From the NCBI RefSeq assembly GCF_000719775.1, contig NZ_JOHR01000007.1:186001-250000 (forward strand): 64,000 bases of DNA. The letters run 5' to 3'. The notes under the pieces were generated by a model. That model searched no databases. It was not told where the DNA came from and saw only the letters and a list, made by a program, of their open reading frames with translations. The position numbers and the translations under genes are program-made. Shown here in pieces: positions 17,972 to 26,489 of the stretch (the first letter of the stretch is position 1; each line of letters begins with the position of its first letter). The stretch is from Streptomyces sp. NRRL F-5135. GTDB taxonomy: Bacteria; Actinomycetota; Actinomycetes; Streptomycetales; Streptomycetaceae.

Positions 17972-18415
17972 TCACAGATAGATCTGCTGCCCGCAGGTGT
18001 CACAGCAGACCTTGCCCGCGCGCACTTCCGTCCTCCGGTGCTCACACGGCTCGGCCGCCTCGGAAAGCGGCAGCCTGGCGCCCCGGCTGACGGCGATCCG
18101 TAGCGTGGTGCGCAGCGCGTCGACCAGACACGCGACCATGCGGCGCAGCTCGGACGGGTCGGCGTCGTCGGGCACGGACGTTGGCGCGGGCGCGGGCGTG
18201 TAAGGGGACTTGATGTCGGCCAGCAGGTGCTCCGCCGAGGCCAGCAGGTCCTCCTCCACTTCGTCGGCCAGCCGCGACATACGGCTGTCGGGGCCGGCGG
18301 CGCTCAGGTAACACGGTCTGCCGTCCGGTGTGGTCCAGGGCAGCAGCCGCAGCGAGGCGTCTTTTGCGTCGTACGTTGCGTTCCGCGCGTCTGTCCGCGC
18401 ATGTCGTGGGTCCAT
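17972..18415 (-). CDS. Small regulatory-set protein with a C-terminal Cys-rich motif
   Basis: A 147-residue soluble protein. The first half has a short WTTPDGRPCYLS segment. The C-terminus holds CEHRR followed by VCCDTCGQQIYL, a Cys/His arrangement that could bind zinc. It diverges from an XRE/WhiJ-type regulator with a DUF397 partner; in Streptomyces such trios (regulator, DUF397 protein, third small protein) recur as developmental regulatory loci. The start at 18415 has GAGGGAG upstream; an alternative in-frame ATG would add about 42 residues and overlap the divergent promoter region. Confidence 0.7.
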   Translation of the reverse strand: MDPRHARTDARNATYDAKDASLRLLPWTTPDGRPCYLSAAGPDSRMSRLADEVEEDLLASAEHLLADIKSPYTPAPAPTSVPDDADPSELRRMVACLVDALRTTLRIAVSRGARLPLSEAAEPCEHRRTEVRAGKVCCDTCGQQIYL

Positions 18416-18512
18416 ATCGATCCGCTCCCTCTTCGCCTCGTCCACACCGCCGCCGTGGGGCTTGTGCGGCTTCCCGACAAGCGGTGGCGCGGCCGGTGAC
18501 GAGTGGTTACCT

Positions 18513-18539
18513 TGTGCACATCCATCGTCACTGTGTGAC
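18513..18539. promoter_or_regulatory. Palindromes in the divergent promoter region of the WhiJ-type locus
   Basis: TGTGCACA (18513-18520) is a perfect 8-bp palindrome and GTCAC-tgt-GTGAC (18527-18539) a perfect 13-bp one, both between divergent genes. They are candidate sites for the adjacent helix-turn-helix regulator. This is inference from position and symmetry only. Confidence 0.35.
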
Positions 18540-18612
18540 ATGGGTCCACAACAGAGGCGTCTCGTCCCAGCGTTGGATACGGGATGACGGCCGGCCGAGA
18601 GGTGACCGAAGC

Positions 18613-19458
18613 ATGAGGTTCAAGCCCCAGGAACTGACCCCCTACCTGTCCGCGCGCCACTACTTCGGCTCCGAACAGCGCCGCCACCGGGAGCGCGCGA
18701 AGCTGTCGCTCGTGCAGCTCGCCGACGTCCTGAACTCCAGCAAGAGCACGCTGGCCCGGGTCGAGACGGCGGAGTTGATGCCGCCGCCCGACCTGCCGGC
18801 GCGACTGGACGCGGCGTTCGGTACGGACCAGCACTTCCACGGGCTGTACGAGCTGGCGAAACGGGAGGCGCATCCGGACCAGTACCGGCGGTACATGGAC
18901 TTCGAGGCTCAGGCCGAGGTCATCGAGAACTACGAGCCACAGATGCTCCCTGGCCCGATCCAGACGAAGGATTACGCACGCTCTCTGTTCAGGTGTCACG
19001 AAGACCTGTCAACGGAAGAGATCGAGGTGCGTGTCGCCGCCCGGATGTCCCGTCAGGAGCGTCAGCGCTCCGACTCACCTCCGTACCGCTGGGCCATCAT
19101 CGAGGAGGCGGTGCTACGAGGGCAGGTCGGCAGCAGGGAGTGCATGCGTAATCAACTGGCTTCACTGCTCGCTCAAGCGGATACTCCGGACAGTAAGGTT
19201 CAGGTGATGCCGTTCGGAGCGGGTCCGCACTCGCTGATGGGCGCCACACTGATTCTGCTGACACTTCCCAACGGCTCCACAGTCGCCTACGAAGAGGGCA
19301 TCGAGGCCGGTTACCTCTACGAAGACCGGGACGCGGTGAAGAAGTGGCGCAGGCGGTACGAGCTACTGCGCGCCCGAGCCCTCTCACCGGCCGACTCTGC
19401 GGAGTTGATCCGACAGACAATGGAGGACTACCAAACATGCGACACGCCCCCGAGCTGA
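18613..19458 (+). CDS. XRE-family (WhiJ/BldB-locus type) DNA-binding regulator
   Basis: A 281-residue protein with an N-terminal helix-turn-helix (about 25-70, around LSLVQLADVLNSSKSTLARVE) and a long C-terminal domain of the DUF5753 type found in Streptomyces WhiJ-like regulators (features such as YEPQMLPGPIQTKDYAR and AYEEGIEAG). Its 3' end overlaps the DUF397 gene by 22 bp, the standard pairing. GAGGTGA lies seven bases before the ATG. Such pairs act as cis-acting developmental or antibiotic-related switches. The divergent Cys-rich gene completes the set. Confidence 0.92.
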   Translation: MRFKPQELTPYLSARHYFGSEQRRHRERAKLSLVQLADVLNSSKSTLARVETAELMPPPDLPARLDAAFGTDQHFHGLYELAKREAHPDQYRRYMDFEAQAEVIENYEPQMLPGPIQTKDYARSLFRCHEDLSTEEIEVRVAARMSRQERQRSDSPPYRWAIIEEAVLRGQVGSRECMRNQLASLLAQADTPDSKVQVMPFGAGPHSLMGATLILLTLPNGSTVAYEEGIEAGYLYEDRDAVKKWRRRYELLRARALSPADSAELIRQTMEDYQTCDTPPS

Positions 19459-19640
19459 GCGACGCCCGCTGGCGCAAGAGCAGCTACAGCAACACCAATG
19501 GAGGCGCGTGCGTCGAGATCACCGAAGGCTTCCCCGGCGTCGTCCCCGTACGCGACAGCAAAACCCCCCACGCCCCCGCCCTCATCGTCCCCACCCCCGC
19601 CTGGAACACCTTCGTCGCGACCCTCAAGGCTCGGGCCTAG
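19437..19640 (+). CDS. DUF397 protein
   Basis: A 67-residue DUF397 protein with the family core WRKSSYSNTNGGACVEI, VPVRDSK and a C-terminal WNTFVATLK. DUF397 proteins pair with WhiJ-type regulators and are thought to modulate their DNA binding. The ATG lies inside the end of the upstream regulator gene, with GGAGG 10 bases upstream. Length is typical. Confidence 0.93.
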   Translation: MRHAPELSDARWRKSSYSNTNGGACVEITEGFPGVVPVRDSKTPHAPALIVPTPAWNTFVATLKARA

Positions 19641-19655
19641 CGCAGCGCAAACCGC

Positions 19656-19680
19656 CCGTCCCGGCCGACCGCCGGGACGG
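19656..19680. terminator. Bidirectional terminator
   Basis: A perfect 10-bp stem (CCGTCCCGGC / GCCGGGACGG) with a five-base loop, lying between the convergent DUF397 and PBP genes. Confidence 0.65.
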
Positions 19681-19704
19681 CCGTCGCACATGACACCCCC
19701 TCCC

Positions 19705-21852
19705 TCACGCCGACGGCGCGGTCGCCGCCGGCACCGGTAGCGCGGGAAGCAGCGGGCTCCCCGACAGCGAGTCGGGGTCGACGGCGCGTTGGTAGGCGTC
19801 CCAGATCAGGGGCGGGAGCACGCTGCCCCGTTCGGAGTCCTGCCCGCCGACCCCGTTCATACCCAGCAGGTGTCCCTTCTCGGGGTCGGTACGGAACATG
19901 GTGACGGCGGTGCTCAGGCCCGGGGTGGCGCCGATGTACCAGGCGGACCTCAGACGGTCGTTGCGTCCTGTTTTGGCTCCCAGGACGTTCGGGCCTAGCC
20001 GGAAGTCGCTCGTCGAGGGGATCGCGTCGGCCGCCACCCTCGAGAGCGAAGCGCTCACCACGGCGGCCACCTCCGGGTCCATGGCCGCCACGGGGCGGGG
20101 GCGGTCGAGGCCGTCGATCGTGGCACCGTCCTGCTCCACCTCGGTCACCGCGTACGGCTCGCTCCGGGTGCCCTTGTTGACGAAGGTCGCGTACGCGCCC
20201 GCCATCCGTACGGCGCTGGGGGTCGAGGTGCCGATGGAGAACGTCGGTTCCAGTTCGGCCAGGCTCTCCTCGAGCAACCCGGACCTGACCGCCGTGTCCC
20301 GGACCTCGCGGAGTCCGACTTTCTCGCCCGCCCGGACGTAGGGGGCGTTCTCCTCCGCCACCAGGGACCCGGACAGGTCGTCGTCGGCCCGACCGGCCGT
20401 GGCCGGGTCGCTCGCGGGGGCGATGTCCGGTTCCGCGGCCACCGCCTCGGGCACTGCGCCGTGCTCGAGCACCGCCGCGTACACGAACGGCTTGAACGCC
20501 GAGCCCACCGGGACGCCCGAGGTGTCCGCGTTGTTGGTGAAGTGCTCCACGGCGTCGGAACCGCCGTACGCGGCGACGATCGCGCCGTCCCGGGGGCGTA
20601 TCGAGGCCGCTCCCACCTGCACCTCCCGGTCGGCCGCGCGCTTCTTCGGGTCGAGCCTCTCCTCGCGCACCCTGTCCACCGCCTTCGCCAGGGCCCGCAC
20701 CTTGCTCTTCTCGAAGGTGGTGCGGATGCGGTAGCCGCCGAGGGCGAGGTCCTTGCCGCTGAGACCGGTGCGGCGCTTGATGTACTTGTTGGCGATGTCG
20801 ACCAGGTAGCCGATCTGGCCGGACTGGCTCGTCGGCTTGGCGGGCTTCTTCGGCTCGGGGAAGGTGGTGTACTCCGCGCGCTCCTCGGCGGTCAGCACAC
20901 CGGTCTCCACCTGCCGGTCGAGCACCCAGGACCAACGGTCCACGGCACGCCGGTGGTTGGCGGTGCTGAGGGAGGGATCGTAGCTGTCCGCGCCCTTGAG
21001 GACGGTGGCGAGCAGCGCGGACTGGCTGGGGTTCAGCTCGCTCGCGGGGACGCCGTAGTACGCGTGCGCCGCGGCCTGGATCCCGTACGAGTCGCGGCCG
21101 AACCAGCTGGTGTTGAGGTATCCCTCCAGGATCTCCGGCTTGGTCATGCGGTTGCTGACCTTCAGGGCGAGGACGAACTCCTTGATCTTGCGGGTCGCGG
21201 TCTGTTTCTGGGTCAGGTACCTGTTCTTCACGTACTGCTGCGTGATGGTGGAGCCGCCCTGGGTCTCGCCGCCGCCGAGGACGGAGAGGGCCGCGCGGGC
21301 GATGCCCATGACCGAGACACCGAAATCGTCGTAGAAGTCCTCGTTCTCGGCCGCGATGACGGCGTTCCGGACGGAGGCGGGGATGTGGTCGAGCGTGACG
21401 TCCTGCCGGTTCACGTCCCCCACGCTCACCATGCGGCTGCCGTCGGCCCAGTAGTAGACGGTGGCCTGCTGGGAGGCCTCGCGGTTGGCGGTGGGCAGGT
21501 CGAGTTGGAGGTAGAGGACGGCGAACAGGCCGCCCAGGACGGCGGCGCCCAGCGCCGACAGGCCCGAGACCAGTCGCCAGGACGGTATCCAGCGGAGCGG
21601 GCCGGTCCGTCCGGCCCGGGGGAAGTCGACGCGGCGCCCGGTCTTCCGCCCGCCGGATCGCCTGGCGCCGGAGCAGCGCCCTGCGGTCTTCCGCCGTCCG
21701 GTCTCTGCTTGCGGGGGCTCCCCCTGCCCGGTCTTTCTCTCTCCGGCCTTTCCCTCTCCGGCCTTTCCCTGCCCGGCTTCTCCGGCACTCTGCTCCGTCC
21801 GGTCCGCGCTCCTCGGGTGGCGGCGCTTACGGGGCGACTTCATCGATTTCAT
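19705..21852 (-). CDS. Class A penicillin-binding protein (GT51 plus transpeptidase) with altered transpeptidase motifs
   Basis: A 715-residue bifunctional PBP layout. A Lys/Gly/Glu-rich cytoplasmic tail (1-75, partly made of short repeats) is followed by one membrane segment (about 95-115). A GT51 glycosyltransferase domain follows, with the catalytic Glu in AAENEDFYDD and QGGSTITQQYVKN. The transpeptidase domain has SxxK as SAFK (about residue 452), but the second motif reads EEN (about 500) instead of SxN, and the third reads KTGR (about 625) instead of KTGT/S. Glycan polymerisation should work; crosslinking is doubtful or altered. The start is uncertain between two ATGs nine bases apart. 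It is convergent with the DUF397 gene. Confidence 0.88.
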   Translation of the reverse strand: MKSMKSPRKRRHPRSADRTEQSAGEAGQGKAGEGKAGERKTGQGEPPQAETGRRKTAGRCSGARRSGGRKTGRRVDFPRAGRTGPLRWIPSWRLVSGLSALGAAVLGGLFAVLYLQLDLPTANREASQQATVYYWADGSRMVSVGDVNRQDVTLDHIPASVRNAVIAAENEDFYDDFGVSVMGIARAALSVLGGGETQGGSTITQQYVKNRYLTQKQTATRKIKEFVLALKVSNRMTKPEILEGYLNTSWFGRDSYGIQAAAHAYYGVPASELNPSQSALLATVLKGADSYDPSLSTANHRRAVDRWSWVLDRQVETGVLTAEERAEYTTFPEPKKPAKPTSQSGQIGYLVDIANKYIKRRTGLSGKDLALGGYRIRTTFEKSKVRALAKAVDRVREERLDPKKRAADREVQVGAASIRPRDGAIVAAYGGSDAVEHFTNNADTSGVPVGSAFKPFVYAAVLEHGAVPEAVAAEPDIAPASDPATAGRADDDLSGSLVAEENAPYVRAGEKVGLREVRDTAVRSGLLEESLAELEPTFSIGTSTPSAVRMAGAYATFVNKGTRSEPYAVTEVEQDGATIDGLDRPRPVAAMDPEVAAVVSASLSRVAADAIPSTSDFRLGPNVLGAKTGRNDRLRSAWYIGATPGLSTAVTMFRTDPEKGHLLGMNGVGGQDSERGSVLPPLIWDAYQRAVDPDSLSGSPLLPALPVPAATAPSA

Positions 21853-22036
21853 CGACGGGGGGACCTCGCTCCTCGGGGCATGCGGCGCCACTGGTGTGGC
21901 GCCGGAATCACGAAGAGAGATCTCGGGAAGGTAACACCGGTTGGTTTCTTCACCAAGCCTCCACACCCCTGCGGGTTTGTGGCGGACGTGCCCCGAGGAC
22001 GTGCCCCGTCGAGGCGGTTGGCACCGAGGGAACCGG

Positions 22037-22759
22037 TCAGCCGAGCTTGAGCAGGAGTTCGGCGAGCTCGACCGGCATGGTGATCATGCAGTCGTGACCG
22101 GTCGGCAACTCCCACACCTGCGCCGGAGTACCGTCGGGCTGTATCGCGGGGACAGGGCGCCGGGGAATGCCCTCCGGCTTGACCGTGCAGTGGATGTGCG
22201 TCCGCGGGATCGACCTCACGGCGGGGTTGTCCAGACGGACCGGCTGCTGGAGGCAGCGCACCGGCTGGTCCGAGAGCATGGTGCGCAGCCAGGCGACGTC
22301 CGCCGGGTCGGTGACCCCGAACAGACCGAAGGGCGGCTCCATCTCGGGGAGCGGCGGAACCCGCCAGCCGCTGTCGGACTTCGCGGCGAGGTCGATCAGG
22401 GCCCGGGTCGCGGGCTGGACATCGGCCGCGCTCTCGCCGTCCTCCGGGACCATCGCGTCGAGGTAGACCAGACGCGCGATCCGGTCCGGGAGCTGATTGG
22501 CCACGGACGAGATGACCAGCCCGGCGTAGCTGTGCCCCACGAGTACCACCTCGGTGAGATCTTCCTCGGCGATCAGCCTGACGACGTCATCGACGTGTGT
22601 GTCAAGCCCCGTCTCCGGGCCGAGCAGATGCCGCTTGTCGCCGTAGCCGGTCAGTGACGGCGCCAGCACCCGATGCCCGGCCGATGCCAGCAACGGGGTC
22701 ACCCGCTCCCAGCACTGCCCGCCGTGCCAGGCACCGTGCACCAGCAGAAATGTCGACAT
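22037..22759 (-). CDS. Alpha/beta hydrolase
   Basis: A 240-residue single-domain hydrolase of the MetA/hydroxynitrile-lyase-like esterase type. It opens STFLLVHGAWHGG (oxyanion hole), carries the nucleophile elbow GHSYAG and ends with a catalytic His in TGHDCMIT. It is cytoplasmic, with no signal. The substrate is unknown. Two inverted repeats at 22811-22855, directly upstream on its own strand, look like TetR-type operators, so it is probably inducible. The upstream membrane-protein gene reads into it and ends within the operators. Confidence 0.88.
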   Translation of the reverse strand: MSTFLLVHGAWHGGQCWERVTPLLASAGHRVLAPSLTGYGDKRHLLGPETGLDTHVDDVVRLIAEEDLTEVVLVGHSYAGLVISSVANQLPDRIARLVYLDAMVPEDGESAADVQPATRALIDLAAKSDSGWRVPPLPEMEPPFGLFGVTDPADVAWLRTMLSDQPVRCLQQPVRLDNPAVRSIPRTHIHCTVKPEGIPRRPVPAIQPDGTPAQVWELPTGHDCMITMPVELAELLLKLG

Positions 22760-22810
22760 GACTCTCGCTCCGTCCAGGCGTGACCGTCGGGCCCCGATCT
22801 GTCGCCCAAA

Positions 22811-22855
22811 TAAACGGGACGCCGTCCCGTTTAAAGATACGGGACATCGTCCCGT
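22811..22855. promoter_or_regulatory. Tandem palindromic operators (TetR-type)
   Basis: Site 1 is a perfect 23-bp palindrome at 22811-22833, with half-site TAAACGGGAC and a 3-bp centre. Site 2, at 22839-22855, is ACGGGAC-atc-GTCCCGT. The centres are 25 bp apart. Half-sites of this kind with a short spacer are typical of TetR-family regulators. Site 1 includes the stop codon, and site 2 the last codons, of the upstream membrane-protein gene; both precede the hydrolase ATG by 50-100 bp. No TetR gene is adjacent. Confidence 0.75.
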
Positions 22856-24048
22856 TTAGGGAAGTCGGAGTCGTGCCGGTACGTCAGGTGCAGCGTGAGC
22901 CAGGCGACCGCCGGATACACCACCGGCATGGTCAGCAGCGGGGTGAGCAGCAGCGCCAGGCCCACGGGTACGAGTTCGGCGACGAGGTCCGCCTCGAACT
23001 GGTTGCCGTCGAGCTTGTCCGGGAAGAGCGCGCCGAGCGGGTCGGTCAGGTACTGGAGCAGGACGTACCCCGCCACCGTCACGACGACGACCAGCAACGC
23101 CGTCCCCGCCGTCCGGAACCACGCGCCCCGGACCAACGACCAGGAACGGCGCAGCGCGGTGACCGCGGGCAGGTCCTCCAGCGCGGCCACCGTCGCGGCC
23201 ACGAAGAACCGGACGCCCAGGAACACCGCGACGCCGGTCAGCACCACCGGCAGTACGACGCCCAGGGGGACGGTCAGCAGTTCGGGAGGGAAGGTGAAGT
23301 CCCGGATGTCCTCGCCCAGGAACGCGTTGTCGTGGATCCCGAAGGTCAGGATGAAGGCGATCAGGAGCAGGCCGAGGACGAACAGCCCCGCCAGGAACTG
23401 TGCGGCGACGGCCCGTCGCAGCCGGGTCCGGGTAGCCCGCCACAGTCCGCCGGGGCCGGTCCGGCGGCCCCCGGCCGCGCGGGCGGCCGTGAGTACGTGC
23501 CCGGTGAGCAGCGTGGAGGTCACGAACCCGGCCACCGTCACCAGCAGGGATATGAGCACCAGGCTGAGCACGAGCATTTGCTCGAAGGTCTCGAGCGAGT
23601 AGCCCACGGCGGGGTCCTCCATGGCCCGGACCCGGTTCAGGTACCCCTGGGCCTCGACGGTGGTGGGCCACGCGGCGGCGAACCAACCGGCCAGGATCAG
23701 CGCGCCGACGACGGCCGTCAGCGCGGTCACCCGCAGGCTCAGGCCGTACAGCTCCCGCCGGTGGCGGGCGAGAACGGTGAAGGGCGGTACCGGTGGCGGG
23801 AGTCCCCCGGGACGGGTGGACGGCGTTCCCCCGGAGCCGGTGGGCGACGCTTCCCCGGGACGGGCAGGCGACACCTCCCTTGGCCCGGTGGGCGACGCTT
23901 CCCCGGAGCCGGCAGGCGACACCTCCCTTGGCCCGGTGGGCGGTCGCCAGGTCCCCTCCGGATCGGAGCCGGCCGGCCGGGGCCCGGCTCCGGTCTCGTG
24001 CCGCCCGGCTCCGCCCGCGCTCCGTTTGCTCTGTTCCCGCTCCGCCAC
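22831..24048 (-). CDS. Multi-pass membrane protein of unknown function
   Basis: A 405-residue protein. Residues 1-95 are a hydrophilic Pro/Gly/Ser-rich tail built from imperfect repeats (units such as SPTGPREVSPA and PGEASPTG). The rest has about six hydrophobic segments, in the style of large Streptomyces membrane proteins related to glycerophosphodiester phosphodiesterase membrane domains. No catalytic motif is visible. The GTG at 24048 has GAGGAGCGGAG upstream. Its last codons carry the operator of the hydrolase gene that follows on the same strand. Confidence 0.75.
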   Translation of the reverse strand: MAEREQSKRSAGGAGRHETGAGPRPAGSDPEGTWRPPTGPREVSPAGSGEASPTGPREVSPARPGEASPTGSGGTPSTRPGGLPPPVPPFTVLARHRRELYGLSLRVTALTAVVGALILAGWFAAAWPTTVEAQGYLNRVRAMEDPAVGYSLETFEQMLVLSLVLISLLVTVAGFVTSTLLTGHVLTAARAAGGRRTGPGGLWRATRTRLRRAVAAQFLAGLFVLGLLLIAFILTFGIHDNAFLGEDIRDFTFPPELLTVPLGVVLPVVLTGVAVFLGVRFFVAATVAALEDLPAVTALRRSWSLVRGAWFRTAGTALLVVVVTVAGYVLLQYLTDPLGALFPDKLDGNQFEADLVAELVPVGLALLLTPLLTMPVVYPAVAWLTLHLTYRHDSDFPKRDDVPYL

Positions 24049-24559
24049 GTCGTTGCTCCGCTCCTCACGCCTTACGGCTTGCCGTCGTTCCGTCTCGTTG
24101 TGGCCCGCTGCCCGGCCTTGGACAATCGTCACGCGGCAGGGGCGGAGTATCGTCGTGGCACGGGCCGGCGGGCACGTACGACAGCAAAGACGCAAAGCAC
24201 CGGGGAAACGGTTACGGTTCGGCCGCGCCGACGTGCCACGCGCCGGGGCACGCCGGCCGGCCCCGGACGGCCCGCCCCGGACCGCGTGCCCCGGCCGCGC
24301 ACCGTGAGCACGGCGCACGGCCGGCTGCTTCGTCGACAGCGACCGCGTGGTGCGCCTGCCGTACGGTGGCGCCACCCCGGAACAGATCACCCACTGGGCC
24401 GAGTTTCCGGTCCTCCCGGGCACGACGGAGCGTCAGATCCTCGGCGACGACGTGTCGTCCGCGCTGCGCACGGCGCTGTCCTAGACGGTCCCGGACGAGC
24501 CGTACCGAAGTCCCGCCCGCGGGGAGGTGCCAGGCACGCGCGGTCGCCGGCGCGTCGGC
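24049..24559. other. Intergenic region with a possible gene remnant
   Basis: About 510 bp between two minus-strand genes. Most of it shows nothing supportable. A short protein-like reading frame without a clear start occupies 24302-24484 on the plus strand and is listed separately. Confidence 0.5.
24302..24484 (+). pseudogene. Possible truncated gene remnant
   Basis: The frame ending at the TAG at 24482-24484 reads like real protein for about 55 residues (segments CFVDSDRVVRLPYGG and WAEFPVLPGTTERQIL). Upstream it meets a stop at once and has no good start with a ribosome binding site. It looks like the C-terminal remnant of a lost gene, or a small gene starting at the GTG near 24346. I cannot name the family. 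Confidence 0.3.
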
Positions 24560-25789
24560 TCACACGGACACCGGCGGCCCGCCGCGACCGACCGCGTCGA
24601 GCAGCAGCCTCGCGGCCGCATCCGCCCCGTCGGTGCGGACCGTGCCGGCCACCTCGGCCGCCCGCGCGCGGGTCCCGGGGGCCAGGGCCACTCCGAGCGC
24701 GGCGGACAAGGACCCGACGGTCGGGGTCGGACCGTCGTGTGCCGCGCCGATGCCCAGCCCGGCCACCCGGCCGGCCCAGTACGGCTGGTCCACCATCTGG
24801 GGCACCACCACCTGGGGCGCGCCGGCCCTGGCCGCGTTCGTCGTCGTACCCGCGCCGCCGTGGTGCACGACGGCGGCCACCCGGCCGAACAACGCCTGAT
24901 GGTTGACCTCACCGACGGCGAAACAGTCGTCACCCTCGTCGGTCAGGGTCAGGCCCGCCCAGCCACGGGAGACGAGTGCGCGGCGCCCCCGCGCGCGGAC
25001 CGCCTCGACGGCCACCCGGGCAATGTCCTCCGGGGCGCGCATGCTGCCGAATCCCACGTACACCGGTGGGTCGCCGGCGTCCAGGAACGCCTCCAGTTCG
25101 TCCGGCAGCGGGCGGGTGTCCTGGCGGACCCACGCGCCGGTCTGTACGACGTCGAGGCCCGCCGTCTCCTGCCACGGGCCCAGGACCGGGTCCGCCGCCA
25201 GCCACGGGTGACCGGTGAAGACATGGCCGCGGACGTCGTCCACCGCGGGCAGACCGATCGACGCGCGGTGGGTGTTGAGCGCCGGGGCGAACAACTCGTT
25301 GACACCCAGGGCGTCCTGGTCCCACAGCACCTGGTTGTCGGCTCCCTCCGGGGGCGGCGACCAGCCCGGCCGCAGCGGCGGCGGATGGTGCGGTGACGGC
25401 AGGCTGACCGGCTGGTAGCTCGCGTACACGTAGCGGATGCGTCGTTTCTCGGCCACCGACCGCGCGGCGACCTGCATCAGGCCGGCCGCCACCAGCGCGT
25501 CGCACCCCTCGGCCGCCGCGGCGACCGTGTCGAACTGCTCGGCGACCATCTCGACACGGCGCCGGGCCAGGTCCGCGGCCGACGGAGGGGTCTCCCCGTG
25601 CATGAGCGAGCGCGCCGACTCGCCGACCGGCACCAGCGGCACGCCGACGCCGGCCAGCGACTCCGCGCACTCGTCGTCCGGTGGCGCGCACACCCGCACT
25701 TCCGCGCCGAGTCGCCGTAACCGCGCCGCGAGCGCGACCAGCGGTTCGACGTCCCCGCGCGAGCCGTACGTCGACAACAACACCCGCAT
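24560..25789 (-). CDS. UGT-type (GT1) glycosyltransferase
   Basis: A 409-residue GT-B enzyme. It opens MRVLLSTYGSRGDVEPLVALA, the standard start of macrolide/vancosaminyl and sterol glycosyltransferases. The C-terminal nucleotide-sugar site has VHHGGAGTTTNAARAGAPQV and a following PQMVDQPYW. The family transfers a sugar from an NDP-sugar to a small hydrophobic acceptor. No sugar-biosynthesis genes are nearby. It reads away from the NRPS genes across a 770-bp gap, so its membership in that cluster is unproven. The ATG is where the conserved fold begins. Confidence 0.92.
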   Translation of the reverse strand: MRVLLSTYGSRGDVEPLVALAARLRRLGAEVRVCAPPDDECAESLAGVGVPLVPVGESARSLMHGETPPSAADLARRRVEMVAEQFDTVAAAAEGCDALVAAGLMQVAARSVAEKRRIRYVYASYQPVSLPSPHHPPPLRPGWSPPPEGADNQVLWDQDALGVNELFAPALNTHRASIGLPAVDDVRGHVFTGHPWLAADPVLGPWQETAGLDVVQTGAWVRQDTRPLPDELEAFLDAGDPPVYVGFGSMRAPEDIARVAVEAVRARGRRALVSRGWAGLTLTDEGDDCFAVGEVNHQALFGRVAAVVHHGGAGTTTNAARAGAPQVVVPQMVDQPYWAGRVAGLGIGAAHDGPTPTVGSLSAALGVALAPGTRARAAEVAGTVRTDGADAAARLLLDAVGRGGPPVSV

Positions 25790-25873
25790 GCGGATTCCCG
25801 TTTCCCTAGTGCCCCTCCCGACAACGTTTGCCCCGTCGCGACGCCCGGTACGCGCGCTCGCCGCGTTGGCCAA

Positions 25874-25902
25874 AAGCCCAAGTAGCTCCGCTACAAGGGC
25901 TT
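25874..25902. repeat. Perfect compound inverted repeat (hairpin)
   Basis: AAGCCC-AA-GTAGC-TCC-GCTAC-AA-GGGCTT: two stems (6 and 5 bp) separated by symmetric AA/AA mismatches around a 3-base loop. It lies 85 bp upstream of the glycosyltransferase ATG. Confidence 0.7.
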
Positions 25903-26185
25903 CCGGCCGCCTTGCGATCACACGCACCGGACGCCGCTCCTTGACGGGCAAACCTTGCCAGTCACGGCACCAGATTCCGGCACCGGCCAGTGATTCTGCG
26001 GTACGACCCGGGTCCTTCCGCAAGCCCCCGCCGCGCCGGGTCACCTGCGGAAGTGCCTGCCGAAGGGGGCCGGCGGATGCCTCGCCCGGGACCGGAAATC
26101 CCTGATACGTCCTGCGGCACGGCACTTCGACGCAAGTGCTCGATTGGTTCGCACGGGGCTCTTCGCACACCCGGCCGGACGCCCA

Positions 26186-26215
26186 TTGACAGGCCCTCGT
26201 TCGTCGATCAATCAT
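26186..26215 (+). promoter_or_regulatory. Candidate promoter for the NRPS genes
   Basis: A consensus TTGACA (26186-26191) is followed after 18 bp by AATCAT (26210-26215), in a locally AT-richer stretch. It is about 350 bp upstream of the first NRPS start. The -10 match is weak. Confidence 0.3.
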
Positions 26216-26309
26216 CGCTGTGGCGTTCTGGTGGCCGGTTCCGGCACCGGTGTTCAGGTGGGGCGTCCGCACCGTGCGGACACCGATGTCTAGGAGGCTG
26301 GTGCGCAGC

Positions 26310-26489
26310 ATGCCGACGCGGGGCGCCGAAGTCGAAGCCGTGATCCATGACCTGATGGCAACGTTGTCCACCGCGCTTCCGCGAGCGGTCCCGGCACTCG
26401 GTGCCCTTCCGCACATCGCCGACGAACGCGACTGCCCTCGGCGCTCACGCACCTCACCTCCCCCACGGATCGGACGAATCGTGGAGTAG
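26310..26489 (+). CDS. Possible small protein upstream of the NRPS
   Basis: A 59-codon frame with AGGAGG 12 bases before the ATG; a GTG three codons upstream is an alternative start. The N-terminal half looks helical (EVEAVIHDLMATLSTALP), and the C-terminal half is Arg/Pro-rich. It ends 73 bp before the NRPS start. It could be a leader or a real small protein, or chance. No family recognised. Confidence 0.3.
   Translation: MPTRGAEVEAVIHDLMATLSTALPRAVPALGALPHIADERDCPRRSRTSPPPRIGRIVE

Noticed and set aside
24560..25789. The glycosyltransferase as a tailoring gene of the NRPS-PKS locus
   Set aside because: It reads away across 770 bp, no NDP-sugar genes are present, and detoxin-type products are not glycosylated as far as I know. 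Left as a neighbour, not a member.
25874..25902. The perfect hairpin as a rho-independent terminator
   Set aside because: There is no T tract on either side and no gene ends close to it; it is listed only as an inverted repeat.
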